Source: Pseudomonadota bacterium
Lineage (GTDB): Bacteria; Pseudomonadota; Gammaproteobacteria; Xanthomonadales; Xanthomonadaceae
Assembly: GCA_018242445.1 (NCBI GenBank)
Contig: JAFEBW010000007.1
Location: 44,822-108,821, forward strand
Length of the DNA stretch: 64,000 nt
Reading direction: 5' to 3'
Below are positions 29,088-37,679 of the stretch, in pieces. Below the pieces are notes generated by a model. It searched no databases and was not told the origin of the DNA. It saw nothing but the letters and a program-made list of their open reading frames with translations. Made by a program: the position numbers and the translations under genes. Position 1 is the first letter of the stretch. Every line of letters starts with the position of its first letter.

Positions 29088-29989
29088 TGGCGGCGAAGAA
29101 ACGAGGCCTGGGGCGCGGCATCGACACCTTGCTGGGGCCGTCCGGAAAAACCGGAGCGGCGGAAGTCGAAACGGCGAGCGAAAGTGCCGGCCTGCACGTC
29201 CTGCCGGTCGCCGCGCTGCGCCCGGGCCGTTACCAGCCGCGCACCGGCATGGATGCCGAGCGCTTGCAGGAACTGGCCGACTCGATCCGCGCGCAGGGTT
29301 TGATCCAGCCGATCGTGGTGCGCGCGGTCGCGGCGGTGAAGGGCTCGAAGGCCAGCCACGAGATCATCGCCGGCGAACGCCGCTGGCGCGCCGCGCAACT
29401 GGCGGGCTTGACCGAGGTGCCGGTGGTGTTGCGGCAGGCCGACGACCGCGCCGCGGTGGCGATGGCGCTGATCGAGAACATCCAGCGCGAGGATCTGAAC
29501 CCGCTGGAGGAAGCGCAGGCGCTGAGCCGGCTGATCGACGAGTTCGGCCTGACCCACCAGCAGGCCGCCGAGGCCGTCGGCCGCTCGCGCGCGGCAGTGT
29601 CCAACCTGCTGCGCCTGCTGGAACTGCCCGAGGCCATCCGCGAGTTGCTTGCCACACACAAATTGGAAATGGGTCATGCCCGCGCCCTGCTGACCCTGCC
29701 CGCGCAGCACGCGCTGGCGCTGGCGACGGAAGCCGCGGCGCAGGGCTGGTCGGTGCGCGAAACCGAGCGCCGCGCGCAACTGGCGCAGGCCGGCAAACCC
29801 GCAACCTCGACACACAAGCCCATCGCCAAGGCCGACCCCAACGTGGCCGCGCTCGAACGCGAACTGTCCGAGACGCTGGGCTCGCGCGTGGCCGTGCAGC
29901 ACGGCCGCGGCGGCCGCGGCAAGCTGGTCATCCACTACCACGGGCTGGATGCGCTGGAAGGCGTGCTGGAGCGGCTGCGCCAGCGTTGA
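29087..29989 (+). CDS. parB: Chromosome-partitioning protein ParB (Spo0J)
   Basis: A 300-residue parS-binding CTP-dependent DNA clamp. The N-terminal KKRGLGRGIDTLL is the ParA-interacting motif. The CTP-binding core holds QPRTGMD, GLIQPIVVR and GERRWRA (residues 96-102). The HTH (THQQAAEAVGRSRAAVSNLLRLLELP) contacts parS, and the C-terminal ~45 residues (GRGKLVIHYHGLDALEGVLERL) form the dimerisation domain. I saw no parS (TGTTTCACGTGAAACA) in this window. It is followed by a 74-bp tandem repeat. Confidence 0.97.
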   Translation: MAAKKRGLGRGIDTLLGPSGKTGAAEVETASESAGLHVLPVAALRPGRYQPRTGMDAERLQELADSIRAQGLIQPIVVRAVAAVKGSKASHEIIAGERRWRAAQLAGLTEVPVVLRQADDRAAVAMALIENIQREDLNPLEEAQALSRLIDEFGLTHQQAAEAVGRSRAAVSNLLRLLELPEAIRELLATHKLEMGHARALLTLPAQHALALATEAAAQGWSVRETERRAQLAQAGKPATSTHKPIAKADPNVAALERELSETLGSRVAVQHGRGGRGKLVIHYHGLDALEGVLERLRQR

Positions 29990-30014
29990 ATGAAAGGTTG
30001 TAGTAAAGGTTTTG

Positions 30015-30200
30015 CCCCTCCCTTGCGCGTAGCGCAGGGTTCGACACCGTGACGGGACTGCACCGCGCCAGCAACGTGAGGGTTCGACCCCCTCCCTTGC
30101 GCGTAGCGCAGGATTCGACACCGTGACGGGACTGCACCGCGCCAGCAACGTGAAGGTTCGACCCCCTCCCTTGCGCGTAGCGCAGGGGAGGGTTGGGGAG
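30015..30200. repeat. 74-bp tandem repeat downstream of parB
   Basis: Two full units (30015-30088 and 30089-30162) and a partial third (30163-30200) start CCCCTCCCTTGCGCGTAGCG and continue through GTTCGACACCGTGACGGGACTGC and CGCCAGCAACGTGA. Copies differ at only a few positions. Each unit includes a small GCGCGTAGCGC palindrome. An inverted relative (CCCCTCCCAGCCTCC ... GCGCTGCGCGC) follows at 30239-30290. Confidence 0.9.
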
Positions 30201-30238
30201 GGGTGCTTTGGCTCATGGCGACAAGAAGCGCTCCAGAC

Positions 30239-30290
30239 AACCCCCTCCCAGCCTCCCCCCTGCGCTGCGCGCAAGGGGAGGAGTGGTCTC
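30239..30290. repeat. Inverted relative of the CCCTCCC...GCGC repeat
   Basis: CCCCCTCCCAGCCTCC, then CTGCGCTGCGCGCAAGGGGAGG, can fold back on 30163-30203 (CTTGCGCGTAGCGCAGGGGAGG). The same pair recurs around 31168-31196 and 31316-31362, in the gap between the glycosyltransferase and LAB_N genes. Non-coding. Confidence 0.65.
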
Positions 30291-30430
30291 GGCGACCTGC
30301 GAATGGATGCCTCCCGCCCTTTGTTCGATTCAGGTGAAAGCAACTCCGGCAACCGCGATAATGCGCGGATGATTCCGACCTTCCGGGCCAGCAGCCCACG
30401 GATTACCTCCTGCCGCATTCCGGTGTCCCG

Positions 30431-31165
30431 ATGACCGCCCCCGAATTATCGGTCGTCGTGCCGGTGCACAACGAGGAGGCCAACATCGCCCCGCTCATCG
30501 GCGAGATCCTCGCCGCGCTGCGCGGCCGTGTCGCCTTCGAGATCGTCTATGTCGATGACCTCAGCCGCGACGGCAGCGTGGCGGTGCTGCAGCAGCTGCA
30601 GCGCGACACGCCCGAACTGCGCGTGCTGCGCCATCTCCAGCAGGCAGGGCAGAGCACCGCCATCCGCAACGGGGTGAAGGCCGCGCGCGGGGCATGGATC
30701 GCCACCCTCGACGGCGACGGCCAGAACGACCCGACCGACATCCCCAAGCTGCTGGCCGAGCGCGGCAAGGCTGCCGCCGACATCAAGCTGTTCGCCGGCT
30801 GGCGGGTGAACCGGCAGGATTCTGGATCCAAGCGCTGGGCCAGCCGCTGGGCCAACCGCATCCGTTCGCGCATGCTGCAAGACGCCACACCGGACACCGG
30901 CTGCGGCATCAAGCTGTTCGAGCGCGAAGCCTTCCTCGACCTGCCCTACTTCGACCACATGCACCGCTTCCTGCCCGCGCTGATGCAGCGCGCCGGCTGG
31001 AAGACGCTCAGCGTGCCGGTCAACCATCGCCACCGCACCGCCGGCGTGTCCAAGTACAACAACCTCAACCGCGCGCTGGTGGGCATCCGCGACCTGCGCG
31101 GGGTGGCCTGGCTGATCCTGCGCAGCAAGCGCGCGCAGGTGGCCGAGCTGCACGCGAACGATTGA
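30431..31165 (+). CDS. Family 2 glycosyltransferase (dolichol-phosphate mannosyltransferase-like)
   Basis: A 244-residue GT-A fold enzyme. LSVVVPVHNEEANIAPL starts the nucleotide-sugar domain, the metal-binding motif is DGDGQNDP, and the acceptor-side SYNNLNRA-like segment reads SKYNNLNRALVGIRDL. It lacks the C-terminal TM helices of ArnC/GtrB, so it is soluble or peripheral. Enzymes of this family transfer a sugar to polyprenyl phosphate. The following LAB_N protein is its usual partner in this bacterial group, which suggests modification of lipid A or another envelope lipid; substrate and acceptor are unknown. Confidence 0.88.
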   Translation: MTAPELSVVVPVHNEEANIAPLIGEILAALRGRVAFEIVYVDDLSRDGSVAVLQQLQRDTPELRVLRHLQQAGQSTAIRNGVKAARGAWIATLDGDGQNDPTDIPKLLAERGKAAADIKLFAGWRVNRQDSGSKRWASRWANRIRSRMLQDATPDTGCGIKLFEREAFLDLPYFDHMHRFLPALMQRAGWKTLSVPVNHRHRTAGVSKYNNLNRALVGIRDLRGVAWLILRSKRAQVAELHAND

Positions 31166-31425
31166 AAACCCCCTCCCTTGCGCGTAGCGCAGGCGGTGAT
31201 AAAGCACGCTTGCGAATGGCCAGTGGCCATCCACGAGCCGAAGAACGCCCGGCAGGGCTGGAAGGTTGGGGCGGGGTACTCTTGGCTGGTGGTTGCATGG
31301 GCACACCACAGGCAACCCCCTCCCAGCCTCCCCCTGCGCTGCGCGCACGGGGAGGAGACTTTTCTCCCTGTGCAAGGCGGAGACTTTCCTCCCGGCGCAA
31401 GGAGATGAATACACCGGAGACACCG

Positions 31426-31764
31426 ATGAACGACGAACTGCTGTGGCTGTCCTGGACCGGCATCCACGTCACCTTGTGGAAGCTGATCGGCTACACCGGC
31501 GCGCTGATGTTCTCGGCGCGCTGGTTCGTGCAGATGCACGCCTCGCGCAAGGCCGGCAAGCCCGAGGTGCCGCGGGCGTTCTGGTACATGAGCATCGTCG
31601 GCAGCATCACCACCCTGAGCTATTTCATCTTTTCGCCCAAGAGCGATTCGGTGGGCGTGCTGCAGAACCTGTTCCCGGCCTTCACCGCCAGCTACAGCCT
31701 GTACCTGGACATCCGCCACCACGGCTGGAAGCGGCAGCGCAAGGCATCGAACCGAAGCGGCTGA
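31426..31764 (+). CDS. Lipid-A-disaccharide synthase N-terminal (LAB_N) domain membrane protein
   Basis: A 112-residue integral membrane protein consisting only of the LAB_N domain, with about three TM helices. Typical motifs are TLWKLIGYTGALMFSARWFVQM and FWYMSIVGSITTLSYFIF. ATG 31426 is preferred because GGAGA sits 5 bases upstream; ATG 31405 is in frame but directly touches AAGGAG. Despite the domain name it is not a glycosyltransferase. Similar small proteins next to GT2 enzymes resemble the sugar-flipping or membrane subunits of lipid-linked sugar systems. Palindromic repeats fill the 260-bp gap before it. Confidence 0.85.
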   Translation: MNDELLWLSWTGIHVTLWKLIGYTGALMFSARWFVQMHASRKAGKPEVPRAFWYMSIVGSITTLSYFIFSPKSDSVGVLQNLFPAFTASYSLYLDIRHHGWKRQRKASNRSG

Positions 31765-31830
31765 CGACGGATCGGTTGTTTGGTCGGCAACGCAACAACG
31801 CCGTGACGGCGTTGCCGTGAATCCAGCCGT

Positions 31831-34668
31831 TCAGACCACCTTGTTGCGGCCGCTTTCCTTGGCCCGGTACAGCGCCGCATCGGCCCGCGCGAGCAGCACG
31901 TCCGCGCGTTCGGGCATGGCCGGGTCGAAAGCGCAGATGCCGATGCTGACGGTGACGCCGATGTCCGCGGCCTCGATCTGCGCGCGCAGGCGCTCGGCCA
32001 CCTCGCGCATCGTCGGCAAGTCGCAATCGGGCGCCACCACCGCGAATTCCTCGCCGCCGTAGCGCGCCGCAAGCGTATCGCCGCGCACGCCGTCGGCGAG
32101 CATGCGCGCGACCTGGCACAGCCGCTTGTCGCCGGCGAGGTGGCCGTGGCTGTCGTTGTAGGCCTTGAAGTGATCCACGTCGATCATCGCCAGGCCCACC
32201 GGCCGCCCGCGATCGGGCGCGCGCTGCAGGCACTCGTCGAGGAAACCGTCGAAGCGGCGGCGATTGGCGATGCCGGTCAGGCCGTCGCGATCGGCCAGAT
32301 CCCGCAGGCGCAGGTTGACCTTCTCCAGATCGTTGGTGCGCGCCCGCACCATGCGGTCGAGCTCGACGTTGTGCTCGCGCAGGTGGCGTACGCGCCGGCG
32401 CTGGCGCTGGATCAGGGCGGCGGCGATCGCGCCGCAGCCGAGCATCACCAGCACCGGGATCACCCACGCCCGCTCGTACCAGCGCGGCACGATCTCGAAA
32501 CGCAGCGGCGCGGCGTCCACCGGGGCGTCCGTTCCGCTGCGCGCGCGCACGTGCAGGACATAACGTCCCGGCGACAACGCTGCCACCCGGTAGCTCGGCT
32601 GGCTGCTCCACGCCGACCAGTCGTCGGTCAGCCCTTCCAGCCGCACCTGATATTGCTTGTCGTCGCCGCTGCCGAAATCGGTGTAGCCGAAATCGAAGGC
32701 CAGCCCGCCGCCGCGCGAGGGCACGCGCTGGACGCGATCGAGCGGCAACAAGACCGGCGCCTGGCCGTCGCGCAGCAGGCTCATCGCGGTCACCCGCAGG
32801 TCGGGATGGCTGGCCGGCGCCGGCGTGGCCGTCGCGCCATCGAAGCGCAACAAGGTGCCCGACGCGCCGACCAGCACCTTGCCTCCGGGAACGGCCAGCA
32901 AGGTCTCGAACGCGCCCAGGGCCGGGCCGCCGACCATCTCGGTCTGCCAGTGGCCGCCGCGTGGTTGGTGATACAGGCCGTGATAGCTGAAAGCCCAGCG
33001 ATCGCCGCCCGGCGCGACCAGCAGGCGCACGACTTCCCCTTCGGCGAGCAGTGCCGCGAGGCCGTCGACGGGATCGCTCACGAAGCGGCCATCCGTTTCG
33101 CGGAACAACCCGCGCGAAGTGCTCACCACGGTGCCTTCCGGCCACGCCGACACCTGCGCCTCGCCATCGGCACCCGTCAGCACGCCGCGGGCGGCATCCC
33201 AGGGCTCCAGCGCGAACCCTTGCGCGGCCTTCGGGTCGACGCGCGCCTGCATCAATCCGTGATTGTCGCTGCCCATCCACACCCCGTGCGGGGCGGGTGC
33301 CAGCGTGGTGATGCGCCAGTCGGGCGCGCCGATCCGCCCGACCTCGTGCAGACCCTCGGCAGCGACGCGAAACAGGGCCGCGCCTTGCTCCGTGCCCACC
33401 CACAGCAGGGAGGCATCCTGCGGGTCGACCAGCATCGCGCGCGGGTACAGGTCGTCGCGCGAAACCCGTTGCACGCCGTCGCCGACGACGCGCAGCAGCG
33501 ACAACGAGTCGGCGATCAGCACGTCATGGCCGACGGGCCGTGTCTGCCAGCATTCGCCGGATGTCCACGCCTCGGGCTGCAAGGGCGGCAGCGGTTCGCC
33601 CGCGAGCATCCGCGCCTGCGCCACGCCTGCGCTGCCGCACACGAAGAGTCGGCCGGCCTGCTCCCACAGGTCGTGCACGTCGCCGGCCACGCCATCGGCG
33701 GCCGCATACCGGAACCAGCGCGGCGGCCAGGGCAGGCGCACTACGCCCTGGTTGTCCACCGCCAGCAGCGCGCCGTCGCGATCGCGCACCACGTCGCTGA
33801 TGAAGCTGGTGCCGATGCGGAAGGCGTCGATGCGGCGCGCGGGCAAGTCGAGGATGCGCAGTCGCCCATCGTCGCCGGCAAACGCGAAGCGGCTGCCGTC
33901 CAGCGCCACGCCGTGTTCCAGATGAGGGATGTCGCCATGCAGTGCGGCATCGTCGAGCGCGGTCGCCACGCCGTTCTGCCACAGCGACAAACCCTGGCCG
34001 AAGTCGTGCACCAGTGCCGCGCCGCCCGGCAAGGGGAACACGTCGTACACCAGCGCGCCGCTCCAAGCCTGCCCGCCGGGCAAGGGGACGAAGGCGTGGC
34101 CATCCCAGCGCCGCATGCCCTCGCCGCGCCATTGCAGCCATAACTCGCCATGCACCTCGCCGATGTAGCCAAGGCGATCTTGCCGATGCCAGTAACCTGC
34201 GCGGCGGCCGTCGGCATCCACCGCGAACAGGTCGTGCAGGCCACGGAACCACAGCAAGCCATGCGATGGGGTGACCTGCCAGATGTCGGCGAACGCCGCG
34301 CCGTGCAGGTCGTGGGCGAATTGCGGGGCCAGATCGACGAAACGCTGTTCCCCGGTCGGCAGGTTCTCCAGATAGCCGAAGCTGTCCATGCCGCCGTACC
34401 ACACCCGGCCATGCGCGTCGGCGTACAGCACGCGAACCGGACCGGGCTTCGGGCTGGGTTCCCAGATCCAGCGCCCGCCATCGTTGCGCACGATGCCGTC
34501 CGTGCCGCCGACGTAAATCTGCCGCCGCCCATCCTGGGCGACGCTGAAGAACTGCGGATACGCGCGCACGTCCGGGGTGAGGCGCACGACCAACGGCTCG
34601 ACCGCCAGCGCCATCGACGCGGCGAGCCATCCCAAGACCATCAGCCCTGCCAAGCCTGACCAGCGCAC
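31831..34668 (-). CDS. Diguanylate cyclase with periplasmic propeller and Y_Y_Y sensor domains
   Basis: A 945-residue membrane-spanning c-di-GMP synthase. Start GTG 34668 has AGGGGG about 6 bases upstream and gives a signal peptide/anchor. A large periplasmic region carries two-component-regulator-type propeller repeats (IYVGGTDGIVR, LLWVGTEQGAALF, GVWMGSDNHGLM). A Y_Y_Y domain follows (FDFGYTDFGSGDDKQYQVRLEGLTDDW), then one TM helix (WVIPVLVMLGCGAIAAALI), a short coiled coil and a GGDEF domain. The active site GGEEF is intact, but the inhibitory I-site position reads RGDT rather than RxxD, so product inhibition may be absent. The signal sensed is unknown. Confidence 0.92.
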   Translation of the reverse strand: MRWSGLAGLMVLGWLAASMALAVEPLVVRLTPDVRAYPQFFSVAQDGRRQIYVGGTDGIVRNDGGRWIWEPSPKPGPVRVLYADAHGRVWYGGMDSFGYLENLPTGEQRFVDLAPQFAHDLHGAAFADIWQVTPSHGLLWFRGLHDLFAVDADGRRAGYWHRQDRLGYIGEVHGELWLQWRGEGMRRWDGHAFVPLPGGQAWSGALVYDVFPLPGGAALVHDFGQGLSLWQNGVATALDDAALHGDIPHLEHGVALDGSRFAFAGDDGRLRILDLPARRIDAFRIGTSFISDVVRDRDGALLAVDNQGVVRLPWPPRWFRYAAADGVAGDVHDLWEQAGRLFVCGSAGVAQARMLAGEPLPPLQPEAWTSGECWQTRPVGHDVLIADSLSLLRVVGDGVQRVSRDDLYPRAMLVDPQDASLLWVGTEQGAALFRVAAEGLHEVGRIGAPDWRITTLAPAPHGVWMGSDNHGLMQARVDPKAAQGFALEPWDAARGVLTGADGEAQVSAWPEGTVVSTSRGLFRETDGRFVSDPVDGLAALLAEGEVVRLLVAPGGDRWAFSYHGLYHQPRGGHWQTEMVGGPALGAFETLLAVPGGKVLVGASGTLLRFDGATATPAPASHPDLRVTAMSLLRDGQAPVLLPLDRVQRVPSRGGGLAFDFGYTDFGSGDDKQYQVRLEGLTDDWSAWSSQPSYRVAALSPGRYVLHVRARSGTDAPVDAAPLRFEIVPRWYERAWVIPVLVMLGCGAIAAALIQRQRRRVRHLREHNVELDRMVRARTNDLEKVNLRLRDLADRDGLTGIANRRRFDGFLDECLQRAPDRGRPVGLAMIDVDHFKAYNDSHGHLAGDKRLCQVARMLADGVRGDTLAARYGGEEFAVVAPDCDLPTMREVAERLRAQIEAADIGVTVSIGICAFDPAMPERADVLLARADAALYRAKESGRNKVV

Positions 34669-34852
34669 CCGAGCCCCCTGTTCGCGGTTGCCCGACGATG
34701 GTAGCCGAACAACCGGCGGTGCGGACGTGCCAGCGCATGCGGGAAAGACGATCGGGCGCCACGCGATTCCTGAATTGCGCAGACGAATCTCGCGCGCTGG
34801 CCGCGGGCGCTACAATGCGCGTCCGCATCGATTGCCCCGAGGAGCCGTCGCG

Positions 34853-36742
34853 ATGAGCGAGTGGATCATCGACCGCGCCCGCCGCACCTACTCCATCGCG
34901 CACTGGGGCGAGGGTTATTTCGACATCGACGGCGATGGCCGCATTGTGGTGCAGCCGCAACGCGCCGACGGCGCGGCCATCCCGTTGCCAGAAGCAGTCG
35001 ATCGCGCGCTCGCCGGTGGCCTCAAGCTGCCGCTGCTGCTGCGCTTCGCCGACATCCTCGGCGACCGCCTGCGCCGGCTGCAGGGCGCGTTCGCGCGGGC
35101 AATGGCGGATTTCGACTACACCGGCGGCTACACCGCGATCTACCCGATCAAGGTCAACCAGCACCACGGCGTCGCCGGCGAGCTGGTGCGGCAGGGCAAC
35201 CAGGGCTTCGGCCTCGAAGCCGGCTCGAAGCCCGAGCTGATGGCGGTGCTGGCGCTGGCCAAGCCCGGCTCCGTGGTGGTGTGCAACGGCTACAAGGATC
35301 GCGAATACATTCGCCTGGCCCTGATCGGCCGCAAGCTCGGCTTGCAGACCTTCATCGTGATCGAGAAACCATCGGAACTGGCGCACGTCATCGCCGAGTC
35401 GAAGGCGCTGGATGTCGAACCGGTGATCGGCGTGCGCATGCGCCTGGCCTCGCTGGGCGCGGGCAAATGGCAGAACTCCGGCGGCGACAAGGCCAAGTTC
35501 GGGCTCTCGCCGCGCCAGCTCATCGACCTGATCGAACAACTGCGCGCCGCGAACCTGATGCAAAGCCTGCAACTGCTGCACTTCCACATGGGCTCGCAGA
35601 TCTCCAACGTGCGCGACATCGCCAGCGGCATGCGCGAGGCCACGCGCTATTTCGTCGAGGTGAGCAAGCTGGGCTGCCCGATCCGCGGCATGGATGTCGG
35701 CGGCGGCTTGGGCGTGGATTACGAGGGCACGCGCTCGCGCAGTTTCTGCTCGATCAACTACGGGCTCGACCAGTACGCGGCCCACATCGTGCAGCCGCTG
35801 GCCGAGGCCTGCGCCGAGCACGGCCTCAAGCCGCCGATGGTGTTCACCGAATCCGGGCGCGCGCTCACCGCGCACCACGCGGTGCTGGTGGCCAATGTCT
35901 CCGAGGTCGAAACCGCGCCGGAAGGCAGCGTGCCCGCGCAAGCGGCGGACGAGTCGAGCGTGATCCGCCACCTGCGCGAACTGCACGCCGAACTGCCGGA
36001 GCGCTCGGCGCTGGAAGCCTTCCACGAAGCCCAGCACCACCACGCCGAGGCCACCACGCTGTATGCGCTCGGCCGGATCGATCTGGCCGAACGTGCGCGC
36101 TGCGACGACCTGTTCTACGCCATCGCGCATGCCGTGCGTGCGCGCCTGAGCTACGGCGAGCGCAGCCATCGCGCGGTGCTCGACGAACTCGACGAGCGCC
36201 TGGTGGACAAGTACTTCGTCAACTTCAGCGTGTTCGAATCGGTGCCCGACGTGTGGGCGATCGACCAGGTGTTCCCGATCGCACCGATCGCCCGCCTGCA
36301 CGAGCAGCCCGGGCGCCGCGGCGTGATCGCCGACCTGACCTGCGATTCCGACGGGCGCATCGACCAGTACGTCGATGATGGCGCGCTGGATACCTCGATG
36401 CCCCTGCACGCCCTGCGCCCGAACGAGAGCTACCGCATCGGCTTCTTCCTCGTCGGCGCGTATCAGGACACGCTGGGCGACATCCACAACCTGTTCGGCG
36501 ACACCGACGCGGTGAACGTGCGCCTGACCGCCGACGGCTACATCATCGAACGCAGCCGCCGCGGCGACACCGCCGACGTGATGCTCGACTACGTCGGCTA
36601 CGATCTCGCCGAATTGCGCGCTGCGTATGCGACGCGGATCACGGCGGCGCAACTGCCCGCGGCGATGGCAGCCGAACTGGCGGCTTCGCTGGAGAAGGGG
36701 TTGACGGGCTACACCTATCTCGACGCGACGGTGCTGGCGTAG
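34853..36742 (+). CDS. speA: Biosynthetic arginine decarboxylase
   Basis: A 629-residue fold-III PLP enzyme converting arginine to agmatine for polyamine synthesis. PLP-binding Lys100 lies in YPIKVNQH. The glycine-rich phosphate-binding segment is MDVGGGLGVDYEGT, and the catalytic Cys/Asp motif near the C-terminus is LTCDSDGRID. Start ATG 34853 has GAGGAG 8 bases upstream. The gene is divergent from the diguanylate cyclase gene. Together with cyanophycin synthesis and argS in this window it makes arginine a recurrent substrate, though no shared regulation is visible. Confidence 0.96.
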   Translation: MSEWIIDRARRTYSIAHWGEGYFDIDGDGRIVVQPQRADGAAIPLPEAVDRALAGGLKLPLLLRFADILGDRLRRLQGAFARAMADFDYTGGYTAIYPIKVNQHHGVAGELVRQGNQGFGLEAGSKPELMAVLALAKPGSVVVCNGYKDREYIRLALIGRKLGLQTFIVIEKPSELAHVIAESKALDVEPVIGVRMRLASLGAGKWQNSGGDKAKFGLSPRQLIDLIEQLRAANLMQSLQLLHFHMGSQISNVRDIASGMREATRYFVEVSKLGCPIRGMDVGGGLGVDYEGTRSRSFCSINYGLDQYAAHIVQPLAEACAEHGLKPPMVFTESGRALTAHHAVLVANVSEVETAPEGSVPAQAADESSVIRHLRELHAELPERSALEAFHEAQHHHAEATTLYALGRIDLAERARCDDLFYAIAHAVRARLSYGERSHRAVLDELDERLVDKYFVNFSVFESVPDVWAIDQVFPIAPIARLHEQPGRRGVIADLTCDSDGRIDQYVDDGALDTSMPLHALRPNESYRIGFFLVGAYQDTLGDIHNLFGDTDAVNVRLTADGYIIERSRRGDTADVMLDYVGYDLAELRAAYATRITAAQLPAAMAAELAASLEKGLTGYTYLDATVLA

Positions 36743-36750
36743 CTGCTGCT

Positions 36751-36797
36751 TTCCCCCCTCCGGGGGAAGGTGCCCGAAGGGCGGATGAGGGCAGATC
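36751..36797. repeat. GGTGCCCGAAGGGCGGATGAGGG palindromic repeat, forward copy
   Basis: CCCCCCTCCGGGGGAAGGTGCCCGAAGGGC plus GGATGAGGG contains two small hairpins (CCTCCGGGGG and GCCCGAAGGGC). It lies 9 bp after the speA stop and pairs with an inverted copy at 36873-36917 across a 75-bp spacer. Other copies lie at 42412, 42504 and 54384. Confidence 0.85.
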
Positions 36798-36872
36798 CTC
36801 CAACCGCCTGCGTATTGATGGCGCTGGATGGATACCTACGTTCTCTGTGACGAATTGCGTTCCCGAAGTTCC

Positions 36873-36917
36873 TCCCTCACCCGCCCTTCGGGCACCCTCT
36901 CCCGATGGGAGAGGGGA
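36873..36917. repeat. Palindromic repeat, inverted copy
   Basis: TCCCTCACCCGCCCTTCGGG followed by CACCCTCTCCCGATGGGAGAGGGG is the reverse complement type of 36751-36797. The pair spans the convergent speA/SDR gap and resembles a BIME-type inverted couple. Confidence 0.85.
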
Positions 36918-36919
36918 CA

Positions 36920-37669
36920 TCAAGAGCGATGAATCTGGAACCCCGCGAACGACTGGCTGGTCGGCATCATCTCCAGCCGATTCACGTTCAGGTGCGGCGG
37001 CAGGTTGGCGATCCACCAGAGCGTGTCCGCGATGTCCTCGCCGGTGATCGGCTGCATGCCCGCATACAGCTTGTCGGATGCGGCGGCATCGCCGTGCGTG
37101 CGCACGAGGGTGAACTCGGTCTGCGCCATGCCCGGCTCCAGCGTGGTCACGCGCACGCCGCTGCCGTGCAGGTCGGCGCGCAGGTTGAGCGAGAACTGGC
37201 TGACGAAGGCCTTGGTGCCGGCGTACACGTTGCCGCCGAGGTAGGGATAGCGCGCGGCGGTGGAGCTGACGTTGACGATCGCGCCGCGGCGTTCGATGAG
37301 CGTGGGCAGCAGGGCGCGGGTGAGCGTGACCAGCGCGGTGACGTTGGTGTCGATCATCCGCTTCCAGTCGTCCAGATCCGACGATTGCGCGGGCGCGGTG
37401 CCTTGCGCGAGGCCGGCGTTGTTCACCAGCAGGTCGATGCCACGGAATCCTTCCGGCAGCGCGGCGATCGCGGCGTGCATCGCGGCCTCGTCGCGGATGT
37501 CGAAGGCGCAGGTGTGCACGTGCGCTGCGCCCAGTTCGGCGCGCAGCGCGTCGAGGCGCTCGCTGCGACGGCCGCTGGCGATGAGCTTCCAGCCGCCTGC
37601 GACGAAACGTTGCGCGGCCGCGCGGCCGAAACCCGAGGTCGCGCCGGTGATCCATGCGGTCTTGTGCAT
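36920..37669 (-). CDS. Short-chain dehydrogenase/reductase, YdfG-like
   Basis: A 249-residue classical SDR. NADP-binding is GATSGFGRAAA at residues 9-19, with Arg residues after beta2 (SGRRSERL) favouring NADP. NNAG and the catalytic Ser-Tyr-Lys set (NVSSTAARYPYLGGNVYAGTK) are intact. AFVSQFSLNLRADLHGSGVRVTTLEPGMAQTEF strongly resembles E. coli YdfG, an NADP-dependent 3-hydroxy acid (serine, 3-hydroxypropionate) dehydrogenase. The substrate is inferred by similarity only. It lies 10 bp downstream of the SPOR gene on the same strand, so it is probably the last gene of the argS-SPOR-SDR operon. Confidence 0.88.
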   Translation of the reverse strand: MHKTAWITGATSGFGRAAAQRFVAGGWKLIASGRRSERLDALRAELGAAHVHTCAFDIRDEAAMHAAIAALPEGFRGIDLLVNNAGLAQGTAPAQSSDLDDWKRMIDTNVTALVTLTRALLPTLIERRGAIVNVSSTAARYPYLGGNVYAGTKAFVSQFSLNLRADLHGSGVRVTTLEPGMAQTEFTLVRTHGDAAASDKLYAGMQPITGEDIADTLWWIANLPPHLNVNRLEMMPTSQSFAGFQIHRS

Positions 37670-37679
37670 TGTCTTGCCC

